A DNA stretch of 64,000 nucleotides, taken from Moesziomyces globuligerus (taxonomy: Eukaryota; Basidiomycota; Ustilaginomycetes; Ustilaginales; Ustilaginaceae). A program made the position numbers and the translations under genes. Numbering within the stretch: position 1 is the first letter of the stretch; each line of letters starts with the position of its first letter. Below are positions 42,317 to 52,779 of the stretch, piece after piece. The DNA lies in the NCBI GenBank assembly GCA_030849465.1, contig JARVLF010000018.1:806001-870000 (forward strand). The letters are read 5' to 3'. The notes beneath the pieces are model-generated. The model was given only the letters and a program-made list of their open reading frames with translations, searched no databases and was not told where the DNA came from.

Positions 42317-43124
42317 TCTTGCCCAATGCGATTTCATGTCATCCGTGCCAACGCTGCTTCTCCATTTAAGCCGCTTGGGGGGTTTTTTTCCCCACACGCG
42401 TCCGTGCCAGCCTCACGACCGAAATGAGCTCATCCACCCTCGGCTGATCCCTGCACTGTGCTGCATTGCACTGTGCTGGCCTCGATACGGGCGCAACCGT
42501 ATCATATCGTGTGCATGAGGCGTTGCAAGGGAAGGTCGCCCACTGGGGAGTCCCTTCATCTGCACCATTCTCCTCGGCGCCTTTGTCTCTCTCTTTTTCT
42601 GTCTTGTGCAGAAGCGGGGGGTGGTCACGTAGGCGGGGCAGGAGGCGGTTTTTTGTCGTCGATATGCATCGTCCACCCCCTGCTTTTTTCTTCCCAACCA
42701 CTCCCAGCCCACAATGACGCACCATCATTAGCAATGGGACTTAGGTGGGGGGTGTGCGAGTGTCATGTGGCGTCCGAGTCTCGAGCGCCGGTTCTTGCGA
42801 CGCTTTCATTCCGCCTTTCTCACCCACACAACCCAACCCAACCCAACCCAACCCAACCCCAACGCAACGCAACGCAACCTAGGTACGACCACTGTTCATG
42901 CTTATCACCAGCCTGCTTTATGAAAGAATGGTGGTGACCATTTTGGAGCGACGAGACACCCTGACCTTGTTCTCGTCTCGAGGTGGCGAGTTTCATAGTG
43001 GGCTTTGGCAACGAAAGTACATATACGCTCACCCCCTTTTGCCCCCTTGCTCTCCCGGTTCCTTTCCCCAACACACACTCTCTTTCTCCTTGCTCACGTA
43101 CTGCGTGTTCGCACAGGAGGAACC
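42317..43124. other. Intergenic region upstream of the secreted protein gene
   Basis: It contains a pentanucleotide tract at about 42829-42878: six or seven ACCCA units, then four ACGCA-type units. Near 43014-43022 a TATA-like ACATATAC lies about 105 bp before the next ATG. No gene is supported. Confidence 0.5.
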
Positions 43125-45018
43125 ATGGTCAAGATCCGAGGCTTGGTGGTGCTCGCCGTAGCGCTGGCAACCATCGCTGCGCTCCCCTCCCAGGCGACCC
43201 AACGTAAGTGCCACCCCCTCCGCGAATCTCAGCCTAAGGACTTGGTCGATATGATCAACTGACCATGCATCTGTGCGGTCTCTAGGTACCGAGCTCCATC
43301 GTCGCGCTGATTCGCACAGCTCCAACGGCGCTCATGGCTCCATCCACGATCCCAACAACCCTGGTGGCGCTCCTCACTTTGGCAAGAGGTCCGACGTCTG
43401 GCCTGCCAGAGCGCTTGACCAGGACACGCGCCCCGACGGCTCTGACCACGTCGTTCCTGGCTCAGACCACGGCCTGCCTGGCAAGAAGCTCTCTGGCCAA
43501 GAGCCCGGAGGCACGTTTGGTTCGGGTGGCGAGATGCCCATCGGGTCGCGGGACGAGCTGGAGCGCTTCGTCTTGGACTTTGCGGACAAGGAGGTGTTGC
43601 ACTATGCCAAGACGCACGGTCACTGCGACGGAGGCGACAGCGAGACGTGTCAGTCCCACACGTGCCTGCTCGGCTCACCGTCCTGCTCGGCTTTCAGCAA
43701 AGAGGATCAGAGGGCGCTGGCTCGTGAGCTCGGGCAGCTGATGCTCAAGCTCTCGTCGACGGGCAAGTGTACGCCGACGCGCTTCAACCGCGCCTTCTGC
43801 AACCGCCTGGGCTACTGCAGCATCTACGACGCCAGCGGCAAGCTGACTGCAGACTGCGAACCCATCCAGTCGGACGAATTCGCAAAGCTCGTCCCCCTCC
43901 TCGCCCCGCAGAAGGACGGTAGCTTTGAATTCGTCAAATCCGGACCCTCCGGGTCCTCCTCCGAGGCTGGATCGTCTGGGACCGTGTCGGAGGGTCAGCG
44001 TTACACGATCGACGACTCGCCCGCAAAGGCTACGGCGTCTACCGAGGTGAAGCCCGAACGGCTGGAGCGCGATCTGACCAAACGCTCCCTCGCTAGCCTC
44101 GACGCCGCACTCGCCAAACGCCAAGCTCCCACCAACACGGCCAGCACCGCCAAGGCCGATGAGGATGCTTCGTCCGACGATGCTAAGCTCATGGAGCAGG
44201 CGCGCGAGGCGATCGTGCTCGAAGCAGTCCAGCTCGCCCAGACCGAGCTCGCCGAACTCGCAAAGACGACGGGCGCATGCAAGTCGGCCGACACCTCCAA
44301 CTGCCACGAGGGACAGTGTCAGTTGGGGACTCGGGGTTGCCGTGCGTGGACGCAGGATGAGTTGGCCGAGATCGAGCAGATGTGGAGTCTCATCTTGACC
44401 ACGGTGCTTTCTGCAGGCAAGTGTGATCCTACCGACAAGGCGATTTGCGATTCGACGGGGTACTGCGATCGAACCTCGCACTGGCACAATGGCAAACCCA
44501 ACCCGCGCTGCACCGCACTCACCAACGACCAAGCCGCTACCCTCTTCGAAAGCCTCGTCCAACAACCTCCCACCCCCACCGACAAGTCGGACGCTGACGA
44601 GGAAGCCGTGTCCAAGTCCAGTTCGGGAAGCGAGGCGGAGAAGAAGGTGAAGCGCGATCTCCAGGTCGCCGCTCTACACGCCAGCACCATCCCAGTCAAG
44701 TCCAACCGAGCTTCCACCACGCAGGCCGACGAGGTCGAGACGCGCGACGAGGTGACCGAGGACGAGGTGGATCAGTTCATCAAGGTCTGCGCTAGGCTCG
44801 TCAAGCATCCCGACGAGCTCAAGTACATCACCGACCAGGCCGGCATCACGGATCCCCAGGTGATTCGCCGCGTTCGTCAAGCCTTTGAACAGTACTCGCT
44901 CAACCGTAGCCTCGCCAGACAGGCGCTCGAACACGCCAAACAGCACGCCGCAAACGCAGCCGTCATCCCACCCCTCTCTCACCCCACCACCGCCAAGGCC
45001 TCGGCTGACGACTCCTAA
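43125..45018 (+). CDS. Secreted protein with a duplicated eight-cysteine domain and Kex2-type sites
   Basis: I do not recognise the family. Exon 1 (43125-43203) encodes a signal peptide (MVKIRGLVVLAVALATIAAL, with a likely cut after ALPSQA). An 82-nt intron (43204-43285) joins to exon 2 (43286-45018), giving 603 residues. Two copies of a Cys-rich domain are visible. Cysteines fall at 140, 148, 153, 160, 188, 198, 204 and 217 in copy 1, and at 358, 366, 371, 378, 406, 414, 420 and 435 in copy 2. The first four intervals are identical. Basic pairs that a Kex2-type protease could cut lie at 31-32, 60-61, 292-293 and 304-305, plus a VKRD site after copy 2. Each domain could thus be released separately. 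An effector or wall role is speculative. Confidence 0.8.
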
Positions 45019-45273
45019 ACGCCGCCTTCGCCATCTTTGCTCCGTTTTGCCCCCTCTCCCCCCACCCCTCGTCTCCAATTCCTCCTTTGCTCGTCGCCTC
45101 TGTGCGCCATCGGCTGACCTTTCGTTTCGCAACTCGCATCTGCTCTGTTTTCGGTTGCTCTCTCTCCACACTTTCTTTCTCGCAATGCGATCCTGTTTGC
45201 TCACTCGTCTTGATCCAGTGTACGATTCGGGGGATGAATCGGCAGCAGCGGTCGGGTGGGCGGGTATAGAGGT

Positions 45274-47709
45274 TTACTGGTTTGTGAGGAGGGCAAAGGC
45301 GTTGCGGCGGGTCGAGATGCGCATCTGCTTGCAGTGCGAGAGGTCGAGGAGATCGAGCATCGGATTCGACTCGATCGTCTGCTTGACCACCGCCTCTATC
45401 GCATACCGATACATAGCAACGGGCGACATTAGTCTCGGAAGATCACTTGCACCAGGTCAGATGCAGATGCAGAGCGGGCTTACCTGGCACGGCGGTGTTG
45501 GAGAGGTCGAGGGAGTGGAGTGAGGTGATGAGGGGGAGGAACTGCCAGGCGTAGTCCGAGAGGCGAGCGTCGGGCAACTTGAGATGCTCGACGATGCATC
45601 GCGAAGGATGCATCGACTCGGGTACGCTGGCGAAGAACTGCGTCTGGCTCTGACTCGAACGCAGGTTGTCCACATGCAACCGCTACGCCCACCAAACCAA
45701 CCCACATCAGCCCGCAAACTCGAACATCCTCGGCAGATCGTGTGGGTACTTACGGGAAAGGTAGCGAGGAGGTCGGGAAAGAGGTGTGCGAATTCGTCGG
45801 CCACATCCGAGATCCTCAGATGCAGCCTTTTCCACACCCTCTCGCTCCACGCAGTTGCTTTGCTGGGTCGGACGATACGTTCCAGCATCTCGATCAGTCC
45901 GTCGCTAGTCGAGCGGCTGGGCATCTGCCTCAACAGCAGCGTCTCCAACCCGGGCGCTCGCTGCACCAGCTCCACCACCGAGTCGTAGTCGATATTCGTC
46001 TCGAGCAGGTTGAGCTTTCTCAACGCCAACGCCCCTCCAGCAGGCGGTATGCCGGCAGGGAAGAAGCTCATGAGCAAGATGCGCATGTCGGGAGCGTGTG
46101 GATTAGCACCGCCTACGCCGGTGGCCGAGATATCGAGCACTTGGAGTGTCCGATGCACGTACTTGAGGAAACACGCCACGCCGAGCTCACCCACCTGCGC
46201 ACACTGCCTCAGCCTCAGATTCACCAGCTTGCCCAACGGAATGGCGCCACTCGTGGGTGCTTCGAGCGCGGTCTGCAGCGTACGGTCCGAGAGGTTGTCG
46301 TTGTAGCCGAGCTTGAGCGTATGCACGTGCGGCGCAAGGCGTACGATCGCCCGCACCGAATCCGCCGTCACGTCGGTAAAGTCCAAGTTGACATACCGCA
46401 GGCTCGGGCCCGTCGCGCGACACATTGCGCCTACGCTCCGGTCACCCACACCGATGCATCCGCGAAGCGAGACTGTATCAAGCCGCAGAAGCCCGCTCTC
46501 CACCCCGTTGGGAGGGATGGCAGCTTCAAAGAACCGAGCCAGCGTCGCATCCTGCAGCCGCGTGAGGCCGTGCAGCCGGAGCGACCGGAGCGCAAACGTC
46601 ACGGACTGCGAAAATGACCGACGCGGCGGGAGCATCGCCAACGGTAGCTCCTCCTCGACTGACTGAGACAGCTGCACCGGCGTGCTCGCCTTGACCGATG
46701 CGATGGCACTGGTCAGATGCGTGACGAGGAACGAGGCCGCATGCTTGTCGTGCGAGAGCAGGGGGATCGAGGCCGGAAGCCACACGTCGGTCCTCGCCGC
46801 GGTCGTCGTACCGAGCGTACGCGCCGTCGACGTCGAACCCTGCTCGACGATGGGCGGCAGAAAGTAGTCGGCGACCACGCTCTTGGTGAGGTACTGCGGC
46901 GCATGTTCGACGAGCGCGCGGAAGAGGAGGAACGAGGCGGCGGGCGAGAGCACTTTGAGCTGCTGCGACGTCTTGCGCGTGAGGTAATGCAGCTCCGACG
47001 TGGTCCACCCCGCAAGCAGCCGACTCGAGCCAGAAGCCTGCGCAGATGCAGCCGCATTCTGCCTATTCCGACTTCGAGTCGACCTCGAGCCGACGTGGGT
47101 GGCGGCATCCTCTGGATCGCTGGGCACGTAGTCTCGCTGATCGTCGTCCGAGTCCGGTGCTGCGCCGAACGCCCTTGCGCGTGAGCGTTTGCGTCCCGAG
47201 CTCGCCTTGCCGAGCGTATGCGAGTTGCGGATCGGTGCTGTGCGTCCCGCTGCACGGGCGCCTCCAGCGGCGTCAAAGTGTTCGCGCGAAGGGAGGAGCG
47301 CGTCGAAGCACGTGGCGACAATGGTGCAGCACATGCTGGCGAGGGTGGGCAGCTGGAAGGCCTCGCCATCGCGCTGCGCCTGCGTGGCGAGCGAGAGCGG
47401 ACGGTAGGATACGTTTTGGCGCTGGGTGCGTGCGTCGGGAGCGAATCGATTCTGGACGCGCGTCTCCTGGATGTCGTCGTCGTGGATCTGGAGGATGCGT
47501 GCGCTGAGCTTTGGCTGCGGTTGCCTCTTGGGTCTGGCTGGTTTGTTGCGCCCGCCGCTAGACGCTGCTGTCGAGCCAGAGGCGACGCTGCGGTAGCGCT
47601 GGCTTGGTCTGCTGGACGAGGCAGCACGGCGACGATTGAGCTCCGGGTCGTCGCTGCGGCGCGTGCTCTCGGCACGGATGCGAGCGATGGAAGACTTTTT
47701 CGGCGGCAT
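45274..47709 (-). CDS. Leucine-rich-repeat protein, AMN1-like
   Basis: A 758-residue protein in three exons: 47709-45754, 45682-45484 and 45395-45274. The introns are 71 and 88 nt (acceptors GCGTAG and GCGATAG; a CTAAT branch site lies in the second). The first 250 residues are basic and low in complexity (RKRSRARAF and similar). From about residue 360, cysteine-type leucine-rich repeats are clear: LRLHGLTRLQDATLARFF, LDTVSLRGCIGVGDRSVGAM, HTLKLGYNDNLSDRTLQTAL, LVNLRLRQCAQVGELGV and LDLSNTAVPG. This repeat type occurs in F-box partners and in AMN1/Rad7-like proteins. No F-box was recognised. The basic N-terminus followed by LRRs is also reminiscent of Rad7, but that is not secure. Confidence 0.75.
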
Positions 47710-48624
47710 GTCCGGAGAGTCGTTACGACTTGCGAGCACTGGGCATGGCTGCGGTTGAATGCGCCGTTGGACAGGGATGCAAACGAGGTCGATCGAGGCC
47801 TAACCCAAGGGTCCTGTGCGAGGAGGCACGCCTCCACCTGGAGAAAAGACAAAGCCCGAGATCCGAGATGAATAAAGACGTTGTTAGGCCGCGACTTGCA
47901 GATGGGGCAATGTTTCTTTTTTTTTTTCTGCTACCGCGACTGGCACGGTGTGCTCGCTCCAGCTCGGCGAGCTGCGGGCGAGCTTCGAGCAGATGCGTTG
48001 CTGCTTTTATGGACCCTGACGGTCGTGGGCTGGCGTGATTTCAAACGAGCTGGCGTGCGGTCCCCCGCAGCATCACTCGGAGAACCCGCCTTATCGGCTG
48101 AGCACAGAGCACCATGGCATCTTTGCTCGAATGTACAGTACTGTATGCTGCGGCTGATCCGACTTGCTCAGTCATCACCGCGGGCTGAGCAGTGACGAGG
48201 GCGAGAGGGCAGCGGCGATGTGGGCATTTGTGGGCAATTCGACAACGGGCGCATGCAGCTTGGAATCGCGGGTGCGGGTGCCCCGCCAGAGTGGGAGCGC
48301 GTTCGCACCAATGACGAGCGAGGTTGGCTGTGCGTGTGAATGCCGCTCGGCGCAGTGTTGCACTCGGAGGTTCCGAGGTTGGCCTGCAGGTGCTATCAGA
48401 AATGCATTGCATGCGAAGCTTCGCGAGCTTCGCAAGCTTCGGAAGCTTCGGAAGCTTCGCAGGCTTCGCGCAATCTTCGGATTGCTTCCATCGAGCGCCG
48501 CTTGATCCGACTCGTCACGCTTTTGGACCTCGTCGGCGCCTCGTCCGTCGCCACCTCCATCGTCGCAACGCCTCCGTGATCGATCCTGGCTAGTCTGCAA
48601 CATCCGACTCACCCGGACCTCAAG
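47710..48624. promoter_or_regulatory. Divergent region, LRR gene and A-T-R-R reductase gene
   Basis: A 915-bp region between divergent start codons. It includes six tandem 9-bp AGCTTCGCA-type units at 48417-48470, each with an AAGCTT core, about 150-200 bp upstream of the reductase ATG. No other gene is supported. Confidence 0.5.
48417..48470. repeat. Six 9-bp AGCTTCG(C/G)(A/G) tandem units
   Basis: Six units differ only at the last two positions and the first base of the last unit. Each unit junction forms a short palindrome (GAAGCTTC). The position upstream of the reductase start makes a regulatory array possible, but it may be a neutral minisatellite. Confidence 0.85.
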
Positions 48625-51600
48625 ATGGTCGTGCTCGATACCACGCTCGATCTCGACGCGCTCTTCCGTCGCCAGGTCGAGGCGACGCCCCAAGCACTCG
48701 CCCTCGTCGACCCCTCGGCCACCTACACATATGCTCAGCTCGACGCAAAGGTCGACAGCCTCGCCTTCTTCTTTCGCTCACAACATGCCGTCCGTCGCGA
48801 CTCGCTCGTCGGCATCCTCATGGGCAGGGGCGCGGACTATGTCATCGCCTGCCTCGCCGCTCTTCGCGCAGGAGGCGCCTTCCTCGTCCTCGAACTCGCC
48901 TACCCGCTCGGCCTCCTCCACGACGTCATCAAAGATGCCCAGCCCGCCATCGTCGTCACCCAATCCCAGCACGCCAAGCTCATCCCCAAGTCCGTACCCA
49001 GCATCCACATCGATTCGCCAGACACCGCCGCAGCCATCTTCAACCAAGCCGCCCACCCCGACTCCGACTCGGCGCATCTCGACTCGCTCCCGCCTCTCCC
49101 CGAGACAACCGACCTCGAGCGTCTCGCCTTTGTCTCCTACTCGTCAGGCACCACGGGCAAGCCAAAGGGCATCGCCAACCCGCATCGAGCTCCCGTCTGC
49201 TCCTACCACCTCCGCTTCGCCGTCAACGACCTCCAGCCCGCAGACCGCGTCGCATGCAACGTCTACTTTGTCTGGGAGATGCTCCGTCCCCTCCTCCGCG
49301 GCGCAACCACCTACGCCGTCCCCGATCACGCCAGCTACGACCCCGTCAAGCTCGTAGAGCTCCTCGCAGATGAAAAGATCACCGAAACCCTCATGACGCC
49401 CACCCTCCTCGCCGCCGTCCTCGCCCGCCACCACAACCTCGGCGACAAGCTCCCCGCACTCCGCTCCCTCTGGCTCAACGGCGAGGTCGTCACCACCGAC
49501 CTCGCTCGAAGGGCCATCAAGGCGCTCCCAAACACCCGCCTCCTCAACTGCTACAGCGCAAGCGAAACTCACGAGGTCGCCTGCGGCGATCTCCGCCAGA
49601 TGCTCCCCACCCTCGCCCAAGACGCACCCTACTGCCCAGTCGGTCCCCCCATGGACCCCGAGCACACCTACATCCTCGCAGAGGACGGCAGCCCCGTGCA
49701 GCCAGGCGAGCCCGGCGAACTCTACGTCGGAGGCGGTCTTCTCGCCCGCGGCTACCTCAACCTCGTCGAGACCACCGCAAAGGCTTTCACGCCCGACACC
49801 CTCGCCTCCCAGCCCAACGCCCGCAAGTACAGAACCGGCGATCTCGCCAGGATCATTCCCGACACCGGCCTGCTCGAGATCACCGGCCGCGTGGGTGGCA
49901 TGATCAAGATCCGCGGCTACTCGATCGTCCCTGGCACCGTCGAGAAGGCCATCGTCGACAACTTTGACGTCAGCAACTGTGCCGTCGTCGCACACGGCGA
50001 GGGCCTCGAGCGCCAGCTCGTCGCCTACATTGTCCCGGACGAGGACGATCGCACCGGACGCACCGTGCTCACCATCGACGACAACGGTCACAGCCCCAGC
50101 GCACGCCAGGTCCTCGTCGCCCATCTCGCCCACTACATGATCCCCACCCTCTGGGTCGTCCTCCACTCCTTACCCACCCACGAGGTCTCGGGCAAGGTCG
50201 ACCTCAAGAACCTCCCCAACCCCAGGGCCGCCATCGCCGCCGCCAGCGGCACCAACTCGCGCGCCCGCAGCCCCGCTCCGGACGAGACGGTCAACCTCAA
50301 GTCGATCGCACAGCTCTGGGCGCTCTCGCTCAACACCAACCCCAACACTGTGCTCGAGGCCGGCAAGAACGCCAGCTTCTTTGACCTCGGCGGTCACTCG
50401 CTCCTGCTCGCCGACCTCGCCACGCGCATCTCAAAAACCCTCGGCGGCTTCTCGGTGCCCCTCGCCGAGCTCGCCGGCAACCCGACGCTCGCAGGCCACG
50501 TCCGTGTCACGCTCAACGCAAGAGACGGCTACAACGCCGCCGTTCAGGCCGACCTCCCCACCGTGCTGCGTGCCGACATCGCCCTGGCTCCCGAGTTCAA
50601 GCTCGCCTCGTCCGAGCCTCTCAAGGGCTGTCCTCTGAACGAGGCCAAGACCATCCTCCTCACCGGCGCCACCGGCTTCCTCGGCGGCTTCCTCCTCCAC
50701 GACCTCATCCAGAGCACCTCGGCGCGCATCGTCTGCCTCATCCGCTTCAACGCACCCTACCGCACCGATCGCTCCGCCGCCATGGCACGGCTGCGTCGCA
50801 ACATGCTCGACCTCGGCGTCTGGGACCACGCCATGCTCGACCGCATCGATGTGCTCCCGGCCAACCTCTCGCGCAACCGCCTCGGCCTCGTCCCCGAAGT
50901 CTACGACGACCTCGTCGAGCGCGTCGACGCCATCGTCCACTGCGCCGCCCAGGTCAACCTCGTCTATCCCTACGCCGCGCTGCGCGACCCCAACGTCGAG
51001 GGCACGCGCGAGGTGCTGCGTCTCGCCTTCCTCGCCAACGCCACGGTGCAGTACGTTTCGACCAACGGCGTGCTCCCACCCTCGCAGACCGGCTGGCCCG
51101 AATCAGCCATCATGCCGCTCGAGGACGTGCCCGACAAGCTGCTCGACGGCTACTGCCAGACCAAGTGGGTCGCCGAGCAACTTGTGCTCGAGGCGGCGCG
51201 CCGCGGCCTTCCCGCCAACGTCATCCGCATCGGCACGCTCAGCGGCCACTCGGAGACGGGCTCGACCAACACGTACGACCTCATCACGGCGCTCATCGTC
51301 GAGTCGGTCCACCTCGGCGTCGCGCCCGAGATCCCCGACTGGCACATTGAGATGAGCGCCGTCGACTACGTCAGCCGCGGCATCGTGGCCATCGGCAACC
51401 ACCTTGACCCGCAGCAGCGCATCTACCATCTCGGCGACAGCGAGCCCATCGACTGCCGTGTGCTCTTCCAGCACCTCGAGACGCTCGGCTACCCGACCCG
51501 GCGCACCAGCTGGAAGGCGTGGGTCGCGCTCTGGCACGAGTCGCGCGGCTCGGCCAAGGGCGGCGACCACGGCCTCACGGTCGACATCCTGCGCTCGGGC

Positions 51601-52587
51601 ATGCCGTCGGAGGAGTTTCTGCTCGGCATCATCGCGCTCAAGGACGACGCCACGCGCGCCGCGCTCGGCGACCTCGGCAGGCCCAAGGTGGACGCCAAGC
51701 TCCTCCAGACGTATGCGCGCCACTGGTATGCGCGCGGCTGGATGCAGCGCCAGCCCTCGAGTATTCCCGGCACGCCGACGGGCGCTGCCAACGGCGTCGA
51801 CGGCCTCGCACCCGCCTTCGACCCCAACTGGCCGCTGCGCGGCAAGGTTGCCGTGGTCACGGGCGCCTCGTCCGGCATCGGCGCTGCCGTCGCCCGCGCC
51901 CTCGTTCGCGAAGGAGCGCACGTTGCACTGGCGGCTCGCCGCGTCGAGGCGCTCGAGAAGCTGCGTGCGGAGCTGTCCGAGATCGCACGCGCGCACGGCG
52001 GACGCAGCCGGGTGCACGTGCACGCCACCGACGTGGTGGACCGGGCGCAGGTCGAATCGCTGATGGCGACGACGACCTCTACGCTCGGTGCGATCGACGC
52101 GATCGTCTCGTGCGCCGGCGTGATGTACTTTACCATGATGCACAACCTGCACCTCGACGAGTGGGAGCAGACGGTCGACGTCAACTGCAAGGGCCTGCTC
52201 AACGTGCTCTCGACCTCGCTGCCTCGCCTCCTGCCGCGCGGCACGGGTCACATTGTAGCCATCTCGTCCGATGCCGGCCGCAAGGTGTTTCCCGGGCTCG
52301 GCGTGTATAGCGCCTCCAAGTTCTTTGTCGAAGCGACGCTGCAGTCGCTCCGGCTCGAGACGGCGGGGACGGGTCTGCGCGTCACGTCGGTCCAGCCGGG
52401 CAACACGGCGACCGAGCTGCTCGGCATGAGCAAAGACCAGGAGGCCATCAAGAAGTACGGCGAACCCACGGGCGCCAAGATCCTCGACGCCTCGGACGTC
52501 GCCAATGCCATCGTCTATGCGCTCCGCCAGCCCGCGCACGTCGCCATGAACGAGATCCTCATCGAGCCGCGCGACGAACCCATCTGA
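48625..52587 (+). CDS. NRPS-like A-T-R1-R2 carboxylate reductase (ATRR / glycine-betaine-reductase type)
   Basis: A four-domain, 1320-residue reductase without a condensation domain. Adenylation domain (about 10-530): YSSGTTGKPKG at 172-182, NCYSASETHE, and the later KYRTGDLARI and GGMIKIRGYSI. Carrier domain: FFDLGGHSLLL with the pantetheine Ser592. R1 thioester reductase: LTGATGFLGG from about 678, catalytic YxxxK at 843-847. R2 short-chain dehydrogenase: VTGASSGIGAAVA near 1078 with YSASK at 1228-1232. This exact order matches the fungal ATRR enzyme described from Aspergillus nidulans. That enzyme activates glycine betaine and reduces it through the aldehyde to choline. The architecture supports a four-electron acid-to-alcohol reduction; the substrate is inferred from architecture only. 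Single exon. Confidence 0.9.
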   Translation: MVVLDTTLDLDALFRRQVEATPQALALVDPSATYTYAQLDAKVDSLAFFFRSQHAVRRDSLVGILMGRGADYVIACLAALRAGGAFLVLELAYPLGLLHDVIKDAQPAIVVTQSQHAKLIPKSVPSIHIDSPDTAAAIFNQAAHPDSDSAHLDSLPPLPETTDLERLAFVSYSSGTTGKPKGIANPHRAPVCSYHLRFAVNDLQPADRVACNVYFVWEMLRPLLRGATTYAVPDHASYDPVKLVELLADEKITETLMTPTLLAAVLARHHNLGDKLPALRSLWLNGEVVTTDLARRAIKALPNTRLLNCYSASETHEVACGDLRQMLPTLAQDAPYCPVGPPMDPEHTYILAEDGSPVQPGEPGELYVGGGLLARGYLNLVETTAKAFTPDTLASQPNARKYRTGDLARIIPDTGLLEITGRVGGMIKIRGYSIVPGTVEKAIVDNFDVSNCAVVAHGEGLERQLVAYIVPDEDDRTGRTVLTIDDNGHSPSARQVLVAHLAHYMIPTLWVVLHSLPTHEVSGKVDLKNLPNPRAAIAAASGTNSRARSPAPDETVNLKSIAQLWALSLNTNPNTVLEAGKNASFFDLGGHSLLLADLATRISKTLGGFSVPLAELAGNPTLAGHVRVTLNARDGYNAAVQADLPTVLRADIALAPEFKLASSEPLKGCPLNEAKTILLTGATGFLGGFLLHDLIQSTSARIVCLIRFNAPYRTDRSAAMARLRRNMLDLGVWDHAMLDRIDVLPANLSRNRLGLVPEVYDDLVERVDAIVHCAAQVNLVYPYAALRDPNVEGTREVLRLAFLANATVQYVSTNGVLPPSQTGWPESAIMPLEDVPDKLLDGYCQTKWVAEQLVLEAARRGLPANVIRIGTLSGHSETGSTNTYDLITALIVESVHLGVAPEIPDWHIEMSAVDYVSRGIVAIGNHLDPQQRIYHLGDSEPIDCRVLFQHLETLGYPTRRTSWKAWVALWHESRGSAKGGDHGLTVDILRSGMPSEEFLLGIIALKDDATRAALGDLGRPKVDAKLLQTYARHWYARGWMQRQPSSIPGTPTGAANGVDGLAPAFDPNWPLRGKVAVVTGASSGIGAAVARALVREGAHVALAARRVEALEKLRAELSEIARAHGGRSRVHVHATDVVDRAQVESLMATTTSTLGAIDAIVSCAGVMYFTMMHNLHLDEWEQTVDVNCKGLLNVLSTSLPRLLPRGTGHIVAISSDAGRKVFPGLGVYSASKFFVEATLQSLRLETAGTGLRVTSVQPGNTATELLGMSKDQEAIKKYGEPTGAKILDASDVANAIVYALRQPAHVAMNEILIEPRDEPI

Positions 52588-52779
52588 TCCGCGCTCTCGG
52601 TTCACACAAGGTATAGAAACACTCTAGGATTTCAAATTGGAGGGACACCAAAGCATGTACATACAGACCGGGTCCACCTTAACTTTTGGGGGGAAATGGG
52701 GGCACAGGGAATCATGAAGGCACCAGGTCACCATCGGATTGCGGCAGTCCGCGTTGATGGCGAGCGAGGAAGGATGTGT

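Noticed and set aside
42829..42878. Telomeric repeat from the AACCC tract
   Set aside because: Units are ACCCA and ACGCA, not the six-base CCCTAA expected for fungal TTAGGG telomeres, and genes continue on both sides.
48625..52587. Non-ribosomal peptide synthetase
   Set aside because: There is no condensation domain. A single A-T unit with two reductases indicates a carboxylate reductase.
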